NCBI RefSeq assembly: GCF_011752065.1
Contig: NZ_JAAIJY010000004.1
Location: 124,001-188,000, forward strand
Length of the DNA: 64,000 nt
Direction: 5' to 3'
From: Actinomyces sp. ZJ308
Lineage (GTDB): Bacteria > Actinomycetota > Actinomycetes > Actinomycetales > Actinomycetaceae
The translations under genes and the position numbers were made by a program. Positions 35,392 to 43,839 of the stretch are shown one piece after another (within the stretch, counting starts at the first letter, position 1; the number at the start of each line of letters is the position of its first letter). The notes under the pieces are model-generated. The model ran no database searches and was not told the DNA's origin. It was given only the letters and a program-made list of their open reading frames with translations.

Positions 35392-36138
35392 ATGCACTCA
35401 GGACATCCTCGCCAATCCCGCACGACTCATCGCTCAGCCGGTCACTCGCCCCGTCGCCTTGCCGCGGTGGCAGCAGCCCTGATCGCCTGCGGTTCGCTGA
35501 CCGCACTCCCGGGAACGCCGTCGGTTCCCAACGTGAGCAGGGTCCCGCCTCCTGGCATCCGGGATCCCGCCTTTCCCGAGCTGACGAGCACATCCGCCGG
35601 ACAGGCCGGTTCAGTGATGTCCTCGCCGGTCCCGCTCCTCACGAATGCCAGCCTCATCAGCCGGTTCATCGAGGAGACGGGGGCGGGCACCGACCTGGGA
35701 CAGCCGCTGGGGCCCCGGCACGTACGTGGCCGCTACCAGTGGCCGACCGGTGCGCCGGCCACCGTGGTGGAGGGCTTCGATCCTCCCGCCGTCGTGTGGG
35801 GGCGCGGACACAGGGGAGTCGATCTTGCGGCCGCGGAGGGCTTGCAGATCCGCAGCGCCGCCGCGGGCACGGTCGTCTTCGCCGGAATGGTGGCCGAGCG
35901 TCCGGTGGTCTCCATCGACCACGGCGACGGGATCCGCACCACCTATGAGCCGGTGGAGCCCTCAGTCAGCGCGGGAGAGACGGTGGGCGCGGGGCAGGTC
36001 ATCGGCACCTTGCTGCCGGGGCACCGCTCGGACGGGGTCTGCGCCCTGCACTGGGGCGCGCGCACCGGTCCCAAGACCTACATCAACCCGCTGCGCCTGC
36101 TGCAACCGGCCGTCATCCGTCTCAAACCGGTCCAGTAG
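35392..36138 (+). CDS. Exported M23/LytM-domain protein, degenerate catalytic site
   Basis: A 248-residue protein with a Sec-type signal (basic start, then LAAVAAALIACGSLTAL at residues 23-39). Residues about 115-248 form an M23 peptidase domain. GHRGVDLAAAEG supplies the H...D zinc ligands; AAAGTVVFAGMVA, VSIDHGDGIRTTYEPV and GQVIGTLL follow. The last motif, normally HxH, reads ALHWG, so the first His is Ala. Relatives next to rpsB in other actinobacteria share the LHWG form. It may be a non-hydrolytic cell-wall binder or activator. The start codon is uncertain: no good ribosome site. Confidence 0.82.
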   Translation: MHSGHPRQSRTTHRSAGHSPRRLAAVAAALIACGSLTALPGTPSVPNVSRVPPPGIRDPAFPELTSTSAGQAGSVMSSPVPLLTNASLISRFIEETGAGTDLGQPLGPRHVRGRYQWPTGAPATVVEGFDPPAVVWGRGHRGVDLAAAEGLQIRSAAAGTVVFAGMVAERPVVSIDHGDGIRTTYEPVEPSVSAGETVGAGQVIGTLLPGHRSDGVCALHWGARTGPKTYINPLRLLQPAVIRLKPVQ

Positions 36139-36304
36139 CTCGGGCGCTCAGCACCGCGGGACGAGGCCGCGGCGAGCGGCGCTCGACCGTACTCGCCAGC
36201 ACTCCTGCCGATGACGGCACGAGGTGACCGAGGTCGTGGAGATGGGAAGGGGGAGAACATAACCTGTCTCATAGGCATCTTTTCTTTGTGAATGAGGTAG
36301 AGAC

Positions 36305-37408
36305 ATGGATCCTTCCGAGTCCCTCCAACACTGGCTCGAGACCTCCCTGCGGCCCAGGCTGGAGAGGCTGACCGCCAGGCGCCGCCCCGGTCTGCCGGCT
36401 CCGCAGGTGCTCGTCGTCGCTCCAGGTGTGAGGTTCTCCTTCGGCGAGGTCGACCAGCCCTTCCATACCGCGAGCGCCGGCAAGCCCTTCGTGGCGGTTG
36501 CAGCGGCGCGTCTGGCCCGGCAGGGACTACTGTCCCTGGATGCGCCGCTCGGGGACCTGACCCCGGACATCGACCTGTCGGCACTGCCCGCCGCTCCCGG
36601 CGTCGTCCTGTCCCGGGACCTGACCCTGGCCCATCTGCTCAGTCACCGCTCAGGGCTACCCGACCCGGTGGATCCGCCACGCGGGTACTCCACCGAGTGC
36701 TCGCTGGACCGCATCATGCGCCGGCCCGGTCGCCGATGGGACCCGGCCGAGGTGGTGGCGCAGTGCGCGGGGCTGCCGCCCCTGGGCCGCCCCGGAGAGC
36801 GCTTCGCCTACGGGGACGCCAACTACGCCCTGGCCCTGTGCGTGCTCCAGGGGGTCACCGGCCTGCCCGCGCATGAGGTCCTGAGCACCCAGGTGTTCCG
36901 GCCCGCGCAGATGGGGAGCACGGGCCAGCCGCACTCCACGGCCACCGACGAGGAGCTGGCGGCTGTGGACATCGCGCCGGTGTGGGTCAAGGGCATGGAG
37001 GTCAGCCATGCCAGGGCGCTGTCCGCCGGGGCCGCCGACGGTGGTGCGGTGACCACTCTGGAGGACATGGTGCGGTTTCAGGAGGCCCTGCATGAGGCGG
37101 AGCTGGTTGATCAGGTTCTGCTGGCGCGCATGGTCCGGCCCCGCTCGCGGCTGCGCGCGGGCATCCACTACGGGACGGGCCTGGCCACGATCCGCTTCGG
37201 CGAGTTCATGCCCTTGGTCCTGCGGAACCTGCCCGAGCCGGTGGGGGGTCTGGGCCTGTGGGCGGTTCACTGCTTCTTCTACCCGCGCCGGCGTGCTCAC
37301 GTCATCATGAACCTCCACTCCACCGCGCAGATGCGGCGCAGCTTCGCACTGCACACCATGATCGCCCGTCGCCTGGCCCGCCTTCCCCGCACCTCTCTCC
37401 CCCGCTAG
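36305..37408 (+). CDS. Serine hydrolase, beta-lactamase/PBP4* family
   Basis: A 367-residue protein with the SxxK motif SAGK (Ser57, Lys60), followed by PFVAVAAARLARQGLLSLDAPL and LTLAHLLSHRSGLPD, characteristic of the class C beta-lactamase/esterase superfamily. The second motif is YGD in FAYGDANYALAL, a variant of YxN. The third (HTG/KTG) is not clear; VHCFF stands at that position. No signal peptide is visible, so it is probably cytoplasmic. The ATG is preceded by GAGGTAGAGAC. It may be an esterase or peptidase; the substrate is unknown. Confidence 0.8.
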   Translation: MDPSESLQHWLETSLRPRLERLTARRRPGLPAPQVLVVAPGVRFSFGEVDQPFHTASAGKPFVAVAAARLARQGLLSLDAPLGDLTPDIDLSALPAAPGVVLSRDLTLAHLLSHRSGLPDPVDPPRGYSTECSLDRIMRRPGRRWDPAEVVAQCAGLPPLGRPGERFAYGDANYALALCVLQGVTGLPAHEVLSTQVFRPAQMGSTGQPHSTATDEELAAVDIAPVWVKGMEVSHARALSAGAADGGAVTTLEDMVRFQEALHEAELVDQVLLARMVRPRSRLRAGIHYGTGLATIRFGEFMPLVLRNLPEPVGGLGLWAVHCFFYPRRRAHVIMNLHSTAQMRRSFALHTMIARRLARLPRTSLPR

Positions 37409-37428
37409 GCCGTGTTGCGAAAGGCGGC

Positions 37429-38352
37429 TCAGGCGCGGGGGAAGGCCTGCTCGTAGACGCTGCGCAGCCGCTCGGCCGAGACGTGGGTGTAGCGCTGGGT
37501 GGTGGCCAGCGATGAGTGCCCCAGGAGCTCCTGAACGCTGCGCAGGTCCGCTCCCCCGCCCAGGACATGGGTGGCGGTGCTGTGACGCAGCCCGTGCGGC
37601 CCCAGGTCGGGCACCTGGGCGGCCGCGCACAGGCGGTGGACGACGTCGCGTACCGCACGGGGGTCGATGCGCCGCCCTCGTGCCCCCAGGAAGAGCGCGG
37701 CGCCGGCGTCGGGGGCGCAGATCTCACCGCGCCGCCCCAGCCAGCCCTCCAGGGCCCTGGCGGCGGGGAGCCCGTAGGGGACGGTGCGTTCCTTGCGGCC
37801 CTTGCCCAGGACCCGCAGGGTGCGTTGGGAGTGGTCCAGGTCGGAGACGTTGAGGCCCACGAGCTCGGAGACCCGCACGCCGGTCGCGTAGAGCGTCTCG
37901 ATGATGGCCAGGTCCCTCACGGCCAGGGCGTCCCCGTCGGAGGCGAGGTCCGTGGTGGTCTGAAGGAGCCGTGAGGCCTGCTGGGGCGTGAGCACTCCGG
38001 GCAGTCGGTTGTCGACACGAGGGGCGCGCAGCCGCGCGGCGACGTCGGAGGCGAGAAGGTCCTCCTCGAAGGCCCAGGCGGAGAAGGTTCGGATGGAGGC
38101 GGAGCGGCGGGCCAGGGTGGCGCGCGAGTGGCCGCTCGCGGCCAGGGCGGCGAGCCATTCGCGCAGGTCCGCCAGGTCGAGGGTGGACAGGGCCGGGTCA
38201 ACGGGCTCGGCGTCATCCTCACCGACGCCGAGGAAGCTCAGCAGGTCGCCGACGTCGACGAGGTAGGCCCGCACGGTGTGCTGGGACAGGTCGCGCTGCA
38301 GGGACAGGTACCTGCGATAGGCGGCGAGCAGATCCGCGCGCGTCCTCGGCAT
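37429..38352 (-). CDS. xerC: Tyrosine recombinase XerC
   Basis: Resolves chromosome dimers with XerD. The 307-residue protein starts at ATG 38352 after GGGAGGAG. The N-terminal SAM-like domain includes LSQHTVRAYLVDVGDLLSFL. The catalytic domain shows Arg in YATGVRVSELVGL, Lys in LGKGRKERTVP, HxxR in GPHGLRHSTATHVL, then LGHSSLATTQRYTHVS with the second His and the nucleophile Tyr. All six conserved residues appear present. Location between rpsB and dprA matches mycobacteria, so it is chromosomal, not a phage integrase. Confidence 0.93.
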   Translation of the reverse strand: MPRTRADLLAAYRRYLSLQRDLSQHTVRAYLVDVGDLLSFLGVGEDDAEPVDPALSTLDLADLREWLAALAASGHSRATLARRSASIRTFSAWAFEEDLLASDVAARLRAPRVDNRLPGVLTPQQASRLLQTTTDLASDGDALAVRDLAIIETLYATGVRVSELVGLNVSDLDHSQRTLRVLGKGRKERTVPYGLPAARALEGWLGRRGEICAPDAGAALFLGARGRRIDPRAVRDVVHRLCAAAQVPDLGPHGLRHSTATHVLGGGADLRSVQELLGHSSLATTQRYTHVSAERLRSVYEQAFPRA

Positions 38353-38413
38353 GGGACTCCTCCCGACGACGGTTCTCCCGGACGAATAGGACGAATGAGA
38401 TGAATGAAAGGCG

Positions 38414-38761
38414 CTAGGCGAGCGTGGCGAGCTGTGCGCAGACCTCTGCGATGCGCCGCTCATTGCGCTTGTAGTGGGTCCATTTTCCAATACGCGTGGA
38501 GGTGACCAGGTCCTCACGCTCCAGGGCTCGCATGAAGGCCGAGACGGTGGACTGGGCGAGCCCGACCTTGTCAGTGATCTGCTTGATGCAGACCCCGTAC
38601 TCATCGGGGTCCGCGATCCCCCGCTCGATGGGGAACTGCTCCCGAGGCTCTCGGAGCCACTGCAGAATCTGGAGGCGTACAGGGTGTGCCAGAACCTTGA
38701 GAGCGTCGACCACGTCGTTTAAGTCCGCACTCTCCGGGCGGCCTTGTGCCCTCGCCGACAT
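38414..38761 (-). CDS. ArsR-family transcriptional regulator
   Basis: A 115-residue winged-helix regulator. VVDALKVLAHPVRLQILQWLRE is the ArsR N-terminal helix pair; GVCIKQITDKVGLAQSTVSAFMRALEREDLVTSTRIGKWTHYKRN is the recognition helix and wing. No Cys cluster typical of metal sensors is visible apart from one Cys before the helix-turn-helix, so the inducer is unclear. Its first 161 bases overlap the tail of the DMT transporter frame in another reading frame. It is a candidate to bind the palindrome upstream of that transporter. Confidence 0.88.
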   Translation of the reverse strand: MSARAQGRPESADLNDVVDALKVLAHPVRLQILQWLREPREQFPIERGIADPDEYGVCIKQITDKVGLAQSTVSAFMRALEREDLVTSTRIGKWTHYKRNERRIAEVCAQLATLA

Positions 38762-39746
38762 TGTGCACCCCCACTGCTGCTCGAGGCTCGGTCGAGCATA
38801 TCACTCGCCCAGAAACGCTCACTCCGCTCACGAACCGAGGACGAGCTTGGCCCAGTAGCCAGTAGATGCTGACGATGAGGACCACGACGCCGATAAGTTG
38901 CGAGAGCGTCAGGGTCTCGGCGAACAGGATGTAGGCGTAGGCGGCCGCGGCCACGGGCTGGAGCAGGGCGAACAGGGACCCGAGCTGCAGCGACATGAAG
39001 TGCATGGCGTGCGCCATGAGGGTCTGCCCGAGTATCTGGGAGGTGAGTGCCAGGACGATGAGCAGCAGCCAGCCCGTCGCGGTACGCGGAAGCATGTCTT
39101 CTCCACGGAGCACCGCCACCGCAAGACACCCTGCGGCGCACCAGAGGCTGAGAATCGTCATGATGCGCAGCGCCGGGTAGCGCTGTCGCAGCCCCTGGGC
39201 GACGACGAGAAACCCCGTGTAGAAGAACGCCGTGGCCAGGGCCATCGCGTTTCCGAGCAGGCGCTGCGGATCGGCATGGACTCCGACGGGAGTCAGGAGC
39301 AGCAGTCCCCCGATCGCCAGGAGCCCTGGAGGAATCAGCCTGGCACTGGGAACGTCCCGAAACAGCACCCACCCATAGATCGCCGCGGCGAAGGGGACGA
39401 GATTCGCCAAGAGATTCGACTCCGCCAGTGTTGTGTACAAGAAGGACACGTTCCACAGGCACAGGTCGATCGCGAGGAGCAGTCCTCCCAGGGCGATGGT
39501 TGCGTGGTCACGCACGGGCATTCGCTCCTGCCGCGAGGATCCGTGTCGCAGACGAGCACCGACGGAGAGCAGGAACAGCATCGGGGCGGCGATCAGGGAG
39601 CGGAATCCACCGGTGGCGATCGGTCCGACCTCGCTGAGCCGGACGAACACTCCCCCAAGCGCCAGGCAGCCCACCGCGAGGACCGCGCAGGCGATCGCCC
39701 CGCCCTTCGCCCGACCGCCCACCGCCCGGCTCAGACGCTGCGTCAT
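38601..39746 (-). CDS. EamA/DMT-family exporter with read-through tail
   Basis: A 381-residue frame starting at ATG 39746 behind AAGGAG. Ten helices are visible up to about residue 306: GGVFVRLSEVGPIATGGFR near the start, LCLWNVSFLYTTLAESNLLANLVPFAAAIYGW, and QILGQTLMAHAMHFMSLQLGSLFALLQPVAAAAYAY near the end. DMT proteins normally end just after the last helix (here IYWLLGQARPR). The frame instead continues for about 75 polar residues through the arsR promoter and start. Either a one-base shift has removed the stop or the genes truly overlap. The substrate is unknown. Confidence 0.82.
   Translation of the reverse strand: MTQRLSRAVGGRAKGGAIACAVLAVGCLALGGVFVRLSEVGPIATGGFRSLIAAPMLFLLSVGARLRHGSSRQERMPVRDHATIALGGLLLAIDLCLWNVSFLYTTLAESNLLANLVPFAAAIYGWVLFRDVPSARLIPPGLLAIGGLLLLTPVGVHADPQRLLGNAMALATAFFYTGFLVVAQGLRQRYPALRIMTILSLWCAAGCLAVAVLRGEDMLPRTATGWLLLIVLALTSQILGQTLMAHAMHFMSLQLGSLFALLQPVAAAAYAYILFAETLTLSQLIGVVVLIVSIYWLLGQARPRFVSGVSVSGRVICSTEPRAAVGVHNVGEGTRPPGECGLKRRGRRSQGSGTPCTPPDSAVAPRASGAVPHRAGDRGPR
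38795..38803 (-). promoter_or_regulatory. Extended -10 promoter element of the arsR gene
   Basis: TGA-TATGCT on the minus strand is an extended -10, 34 bases before the ArsR start, inside the tail of the DMT transporter frame. I saw no -35 match. It would allow the regulator to be expressed separately. Confidence 0.4.
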
Positions 39747-39833
39747 CGGATCCACTCCTTCCTGACTCTGGTCACCAGCGATGGTCCGCGCGGGAAGCGC
39801 CGCACCCCGGCTCGACAACGTGCTTGCACCGGC

Positions 39834-39875
39834 AGCATAACCAACTCATCGATAATATGCGATATATCGATGAGT
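39834..39875 (-). promoter_or_regulatory. Control region of the DMT exporter: -10 box and 11-bp palindrome
   Basis: TATGCT (39839-39834, minus) is a good -10. Just upstream, ACTCATCGATA and TATCGATGAGT (39844-39854, 39865-39875) form a perfect 11-bp inverted repeat with a 10-base spacer, within which and across the right arm lies a second palindrome, CGATATATCG. It covers the expected -35. AT-rich hyphenated repeats of this kind suit ArsR-family repressors. It also lies upstream of the divergent FHA-like gene. Confidence 0.55.
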
Positions 39876-40026
39876 GGGCGCCTCGGTGCCGGACACCAAC
39901 GGACGACACGCCTTCCTACCGTTTGGCTGGTTGTGGCATTCTTGGAGGGAGGGCAGCGCCGCCCCTCGCGACCGTTCCCGGGGGATCCCGGCCCTCATGA
40001 CAGCGGACCCTGAAGGAGTGACGACG

Positions 40027-40776
40027 ATGACCGGAGAGCCTCTGCTCCTCGACTTCATTGGTGAGCTGTTTCGGATCACCCCCGGAACGCCCTTTCAGAT
40101 CGGCCGAGAGGGCGATCTCGTCCTTGATGAGGACAACCTCTTCCTCCATCGGCGCTTCCTCATCATTGAGCACGACGCCGACCTGTGGTGGGTGGCCAAC
40201 GTCGGTTCCCGGATCGGCGCCACGATCACCGAGCGCTCCGGCACCTCCCGCTCGTGGGTGGCCCCCGGCTCCCGGGTGCCACTCGTCTTTCCGGACATGG
40301 CGATCGTCTTCACCGCAGGATCCACCACCTACGAGATCCTCCTGCGGGTCCCCTTCCCCGGCTACGAGCTCTCCCAGACCAGAGACGTTCCGCCGGGCAG
40401 CGGTCAGACCACCGTGGGCCTGGTGAATCTGACTCGCAACCAGCACCTGGTGACCCTCGCCCTGGCGGAGCCCTGGCTGCGCCGCACCGGCACCGGCCCG
40501 GTCGACCTGCCTCGCAATACCGACGCCGCCGCCCGCCTGGGCTGGAGGATCACCCGTTTCAACCGTGCGCTGGACAATGTCTGCGACAAGCTCGACCGCA
40601 TCGGGGTCAAGGGCATGCGGGGTGGTCCGCGTGCACACGCCTCCTACCGGCGCACCGCCCTGGTCGACTACGCGCTGACGGCCCGGCTCGTGACCATCGA
40701 GGACCTTCCGCTACTGGACGAGGAGGCCCGACGCTCCAGCCAGGAGCTCGCCCTGTCGTCGTCCACCGTCCTCTGA
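40027..40776 (+). CDS. FHA-like domain protein
   Basis: A 249-residue cytoplasmic protein. The N-terminal about 105 residues resemble an FHA phosphothreonine-binding domain: FQIGREGDLVLDEDN, LHRRFLIIEHD and NVGSRIGATI stand where GR, SxxH and NG motifs usually occur. The second half (PWLRRTGTGPVDLPRNTDAA, RITRFNRALDNVCDKL) is helical and looks like a winged-helix DNA-binding or protein-binding module; this is inference. The start follows AAGGAG. It is divergent from the DMT exporter and could share its control region. Its partner kinase is not in the window. Confidence 0.72.
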   Translation: MTGEPLLLDFIGELFRITPGTPFQIGREGDLVLDEDNLFLHRRFLIIEHDADLWWVANVGSRIGATITERSGTSRSWVAPGSRVPLVFPDMAIVFTAGSTTYEILLRVPFPGYELSQTRDVPPGSGQTTVGLVNLTRNQHLVTLALAEPWLRRTGTGPVDLPRNTDAAARLGWRITRFNRALDNVCDKLDRIGVKGMRGGPRAHASYRRTALVDYALTARLVTIEDLPLLDEEARRSSQELALSSSTVL

Positions 40777-40891
40777 CCTCTTCCGGAGCCGCTTCCAGGA
40801 GGCACCAGGAGTCACTGCTCCGGCGCGTGGTCGGCGTCCCGGAGACTGACGTGCAACACGGACTGGCCTGACCGGCACTACCGGCCTGGCG

Positions 40892-42274
40892 CTACTGACG
40901 TCGTCGCCAGCCGGTGGCGGTGCGCTCCACCTTCCCGGTGAGCTCCAGGACTCCCAGGGCGGCGGTGGTCTCCTTCGGGGACAGTCCCGCGGAGCGGACG
41001 ATGGACTCGGTGCTCGCCGACGCTTTAGCCGGCATGGCGTCCAGGACGACGGCGCCGCCGGGGTCCAGGCCGTCCAGGAGGCCGCCTCCCGCCAGCTCGG
41101 GGTCCTGCTCCTTGGCGGCGTCGGCGTCGACGGTGCCAAGGGGCGTCAGGAGCTCGAGGGCGTCGTCGACATCGGTGACGCATACGGCTCCCTTGCGTAG
41201 GAGGCGGTGGCAGCCGACGGAGGACATGGAGGTCACGGGTCCCGGGACGGCGCCCAGCTGCCTGCCCAGCTCAAGGGCCCGATGGGCGGTGGACAGGGCT
41301 CCGGAGCGCCAGGCCGCCTCGACCACGATCGTCGCCCCGGAGATCGCCGCGATGATGCGGTTACGTGAGACGAACCGGTGACGGCCGGGCTGGCAGCCCG
41401 GAGGGACCTCCGCCACCAGTGCCCCGGCGGCGATGACCGCTTCCAGCACCCCGGCGTTGCCGGCCGGGTAGAGACGGTCCACGCCTCCGGCCGAAACGGA
41501 CACGGTGGGCCCTTCGTGCAGGGCCCCGCGGTGCGCACAGGCGTCGATGCCGAAGGCCCCGCCGGAGACGATGAGCCCGCCCTTGGCCGTGACCCCGGAG
41601 GCCAGGGACGTGGCGACCCCTTCTCCGTATCGGGTGGAGGCCCGGGCTCCGACCAGGGCCAGGCACAGTCCGTTGGCCGGACCCGCCGGCATCCGTTGCT
41701 CGCGTACGGGCAGGCCTCGGGGGGCGGAGACGCTCTGAGGGCTGTTGTCTCCTCCGGCCTCGGCCCCGTTCCCCTTCACGCCGGCGGTCTCCAGGTCCTT
41801 GGCGCTGATCAGGAGTGACGGGTCACCGCGCACCCACAGGCAGAAGGGCGGGTGCTCCAGCTCATCGAGCCCCGGCGGCCACCAGGGGTCTCCGGGGAGG
41901 ATGAGGCTCCCGCCGAGGCGGTCGAGCACGTCGAGCTCGCGGCGGATGTCGAGGCCCTCCAGGCGCGGCGCCCACCGAGCGGCGACCTGCGCCCAGTGGG
42001 CGCCGGCATCGCCGCCGCTGGAGGCGCCCGGGGGCGGCTCCGGCACGGGTGGACGCGGAGCGCTGCGCACGCGCCCCGCGGCGTCGACGGCCTCCTCCAG
42101 GAGCCACCGCAGGGCGGCGCTCGGCCCGAGCCGGTTCACCAGCATCGTGGCGGCGGCGCTGGCGGGCTCCGCCAGCCGCGACCAGGTGGCGCGCGCCAGT
42201 GCCGGGTCGCCGATGTCGTATGGCAGGCCGGTGGCCTGTCTGGAGGTCGGTCTGGAGGTCGGTCTGGAGGTCAT
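40892..42274 (-). CDS. dprA: DNA-processing protein DprA
   Basis: Binds incoming single-stranded DNA and loads RecA during natural transformation. The 460-residue protein has the Rossmann core from about residue 210: ALVGARASTRYGEGVA, LIVSGGAFGIDACAHRGAL, SAGGVDRLYPAGN, GRHRFVSRNRIIAAISGATIVVEA and RSGALSTAHRALELGR. A C-terminal winged-helix region (ESIVRSAGLSPKETTAALGVLELTGKVER) follows. The N-terminus begins with three MTSRPTSR-like repeats encoded by a short DNA repeat. The ATG overlaps the comM stop. An Ala/Gly-rich insertion lies before the core. Confidence 0.93.
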   Translation of the reverse strand: MTSRPTSRPTSRQATGLPYDIGDPALARATWSRLAEPASAAATMLVNRLGPSAALRWLLEEAVDAAGRVRSAPRPPVPEPPPGASSGGDAGAHWAQVAARWAPRLEGLDIRRELDVLDRLGGSLILPGDPWWPPGLDELEHPPFCLWVRGDPSLLISAKDLETAGVKGNGAEAGGDNSPQSVSAPRGLPVREQRMPAGPANGLCLALVGARASTRYGEGVATSLASGVTAKGGLIVSGGAFGIDACAHRGALHEGPTVSVSAGGVDRLYPAGNAGVLEAVIAAGALVAEVPPGCQPGRHRFVSRNRIIAAISGATIVVEAAWRSGALSTAHRALELGRQLGAVPGPVTSMSSVGCHRLLRKGAVCVTDVDDALELLTPLGTVDADAAKEQDPELAGGGLLDGLDPGGAVVLDAMPAKASASTESIVRSAGLSPKETTAALGVLELTGKVERTATGWRRRQ

Positions 42275-43839
42275 GGTCGTACTCCTGAGGTCCTCAGGGC
42301 CAGGGCGGTCCCGATGTGGGAGAGGGTGAGGGTCTCGGTGTCCTCGAGGTCGGCGAGGGTCCAGGCCAGCCTGAGGACCCGGTCCACCCCGCGCAGGGAG
42401 AGGTCCCCGCGTTCCAGGGCGTTCATGAGCCGCCGGCTGAGTGCTGTGCTCAGTCCGCCGTCGGGGCCTCTGAGGTAGGAGCCGGGGACCTCGGCGTTGA
42501 GGTGCCAGGGCGTAGCGGCGAGCCGGCGCTCGGCGGCCCGCCGGGCCCGCCGCACCCGCTGCGCCACGACGGCGCTGGACTCGTTGCTCGTTGGTCCGGC
42601 GAGATCGGCGGCGCTGACGGCGGCGACCTCGACCTGGATGTCCACCCGGTCCAGCAGCGGGCCGGACAGGCGGGAGAAGTAGCGTCGCCGTTGCAGGGAG
42701 GTGCAGGTGCACTCCAGGCCACGGCCGCCGGCCTTGCCGCACGGGCAGGGGTTGGCGGCCAGGACGAGCTGGAAGGCGGCCGGGTAGCTGGCGCGGCCGC
42801 CCACACGGTCGATGGTGACCGTCCCGGACTCCAGCGGCTGGCGCAGGCAGTCCAGGACCCCGGCACTGAACTCGGGGGCCTCGTCGAGGAACAGCACACC
42901 TCGGTGGGCCAGGGAGACGTCTCCGGGACGGGGCAGGCCGGATCCTCCTCCGACGACGGCGGCCCGGGTGGCGGTGTGGTGCGGCGCGCGCAGCGGCGGG
43001 CGGGTGATGAGTCCGTGGGCGGGGTTGAAGGTGCCGGCCACGGAGTGGATGGAGGTGACGGTGACGGCGTCGGACTGCTCCAGGGGCGGCAGGATCGAGG
43101 GCAGGCGCTCGGCGAGCATGGTCTTTCCCGTGCCCGGCGGCCCCACCATGATGAGGTGGTGTCCCCCGGCCGCGGCGACCTCGAGGGCCTGCCTGGCCTC
43201 GGCCTGCCCGACGACGTCGGCCAGGTCCGCCGGCTCGCCGTCCTGCGCTGGGGCTGAGGGCGCGTCGTCTCCTGACTCGGGGATCTGCTCCACCGCGGCG
43301 GCGACCTCCGCGCTCAGGCGCCCTCCGTAGCGCTCCACGAGCTGGCCGATGTGGCTGATGGCGCTCACCCGGGCGCCGGGAACGAGCTCGGCCTCCGCGG
43401 CGGCCTCCTGGGCGACGATGATCTCCTCCACCCCGGCGGCGACCGCGGCCTGGACGCTGGGCAGGATGCCGCGCACGGCGTGCACCGAGCCGTCCAGCCC
43501 GAGCTCGCCGATGTACACGGTGCGTGCCAGGGTCCGGACAGCGGATCGACCGAGCCGGCCGCGAGCGCCCAGGACGGCCAGCGCGAGCGCCAGGTCCAGC
43601 CCGGTTCCGGTCTTGCGCAGGTCCGCCGGGGAGAGGTTGACGGTCAGGCGCTGCTCGCCCCAGGTGACGCCGCAGGTGCTCAAGGCCGCCCGGACCCGTT
43701 CTCGCGACTCGCGCACGGCGGTGTCGGGCAGGCCGACGAGGGCGAATCCGGGCAGGCCCTGGGCGGCGTGCGCCTCGACGTCGACGATGTGTCCGGCCAG
43801 TCCGGTCAGGGTGACCGCGAGTGTGCGTGCTAGCCCCAT
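42271..43839 (-). CDS. comM: YifB/ComM-family Mg-chelatase-like AAA+ helicase
   Basis: A hexameric helicase that aids branch migration in transformation. The 522-residue protein starts at ATG 43839 (MGLARTLAVTLTG), overlapping the end of the YraN gene. The N-terminal Lon-like domain has GLPGFALVGLPDTAVRESRERVRAAL. The AAA+ module shows Walker A GPPGTGKTM near residue 235 and Walker B VLFLDEAPEF, and the Cys cluster NPCPCGK...CTC binds zinc in relatives. dprA is coupled downstream. The pair suggests, but does not prove, competence. Confidence 0.94.
   Translation of the reverse strand: MGLARTLAVTLTGLAGHIVDVEAHAAQGLPGFALVGLPDTAVRESRERVRAALSTCGVTWGEQRLTVNLSPADLRKTGTGLDLALALAVLGARGRLGRSAVRTLARTVYIGELGLDGSVHAVRGILPSVQAAVAAGVEEIIVAQEAAAEAELVPGARVSAISHIGQLVERYGGRLSAEVAAAVEQIPESGDDAPSAPAQDGEPADLADVVGQAEARQALEVAAAGGHHLIMVGPPGTGKTMLAERLPSILPPLEQSDAVTVTSIHSVAGTFNPAHGLITRPPLRAPHHTATRAAVVGGGSGLPRPGDVSLAHRGVLFLDEAPEFSAGVLDCLRQPLESGTVTIDRVGGRASYPAAFQLVLAANPCPCGKAGGRGLECTCTSLQRRRYFSRLSGPLLDRVDIQVEVAAVSAADLAGPTSNESSAVVAQRVRRARRAAERRLAATPWHLNAEVPGSYLRGPDGGLSTALSRRLMNALERGDLSLRGVDRVLRLAWTLADLEDTETLTLSHIGTALALRTSGVRP

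Noticed and set aside
37429-38352. Tyrosine recombinase as a sign of a phage or integrative element
   Set aside because: Position between rpsB and dprA, length and motifs are those of chromosomal XerC; no phage genes or attachment repeats are nearby.
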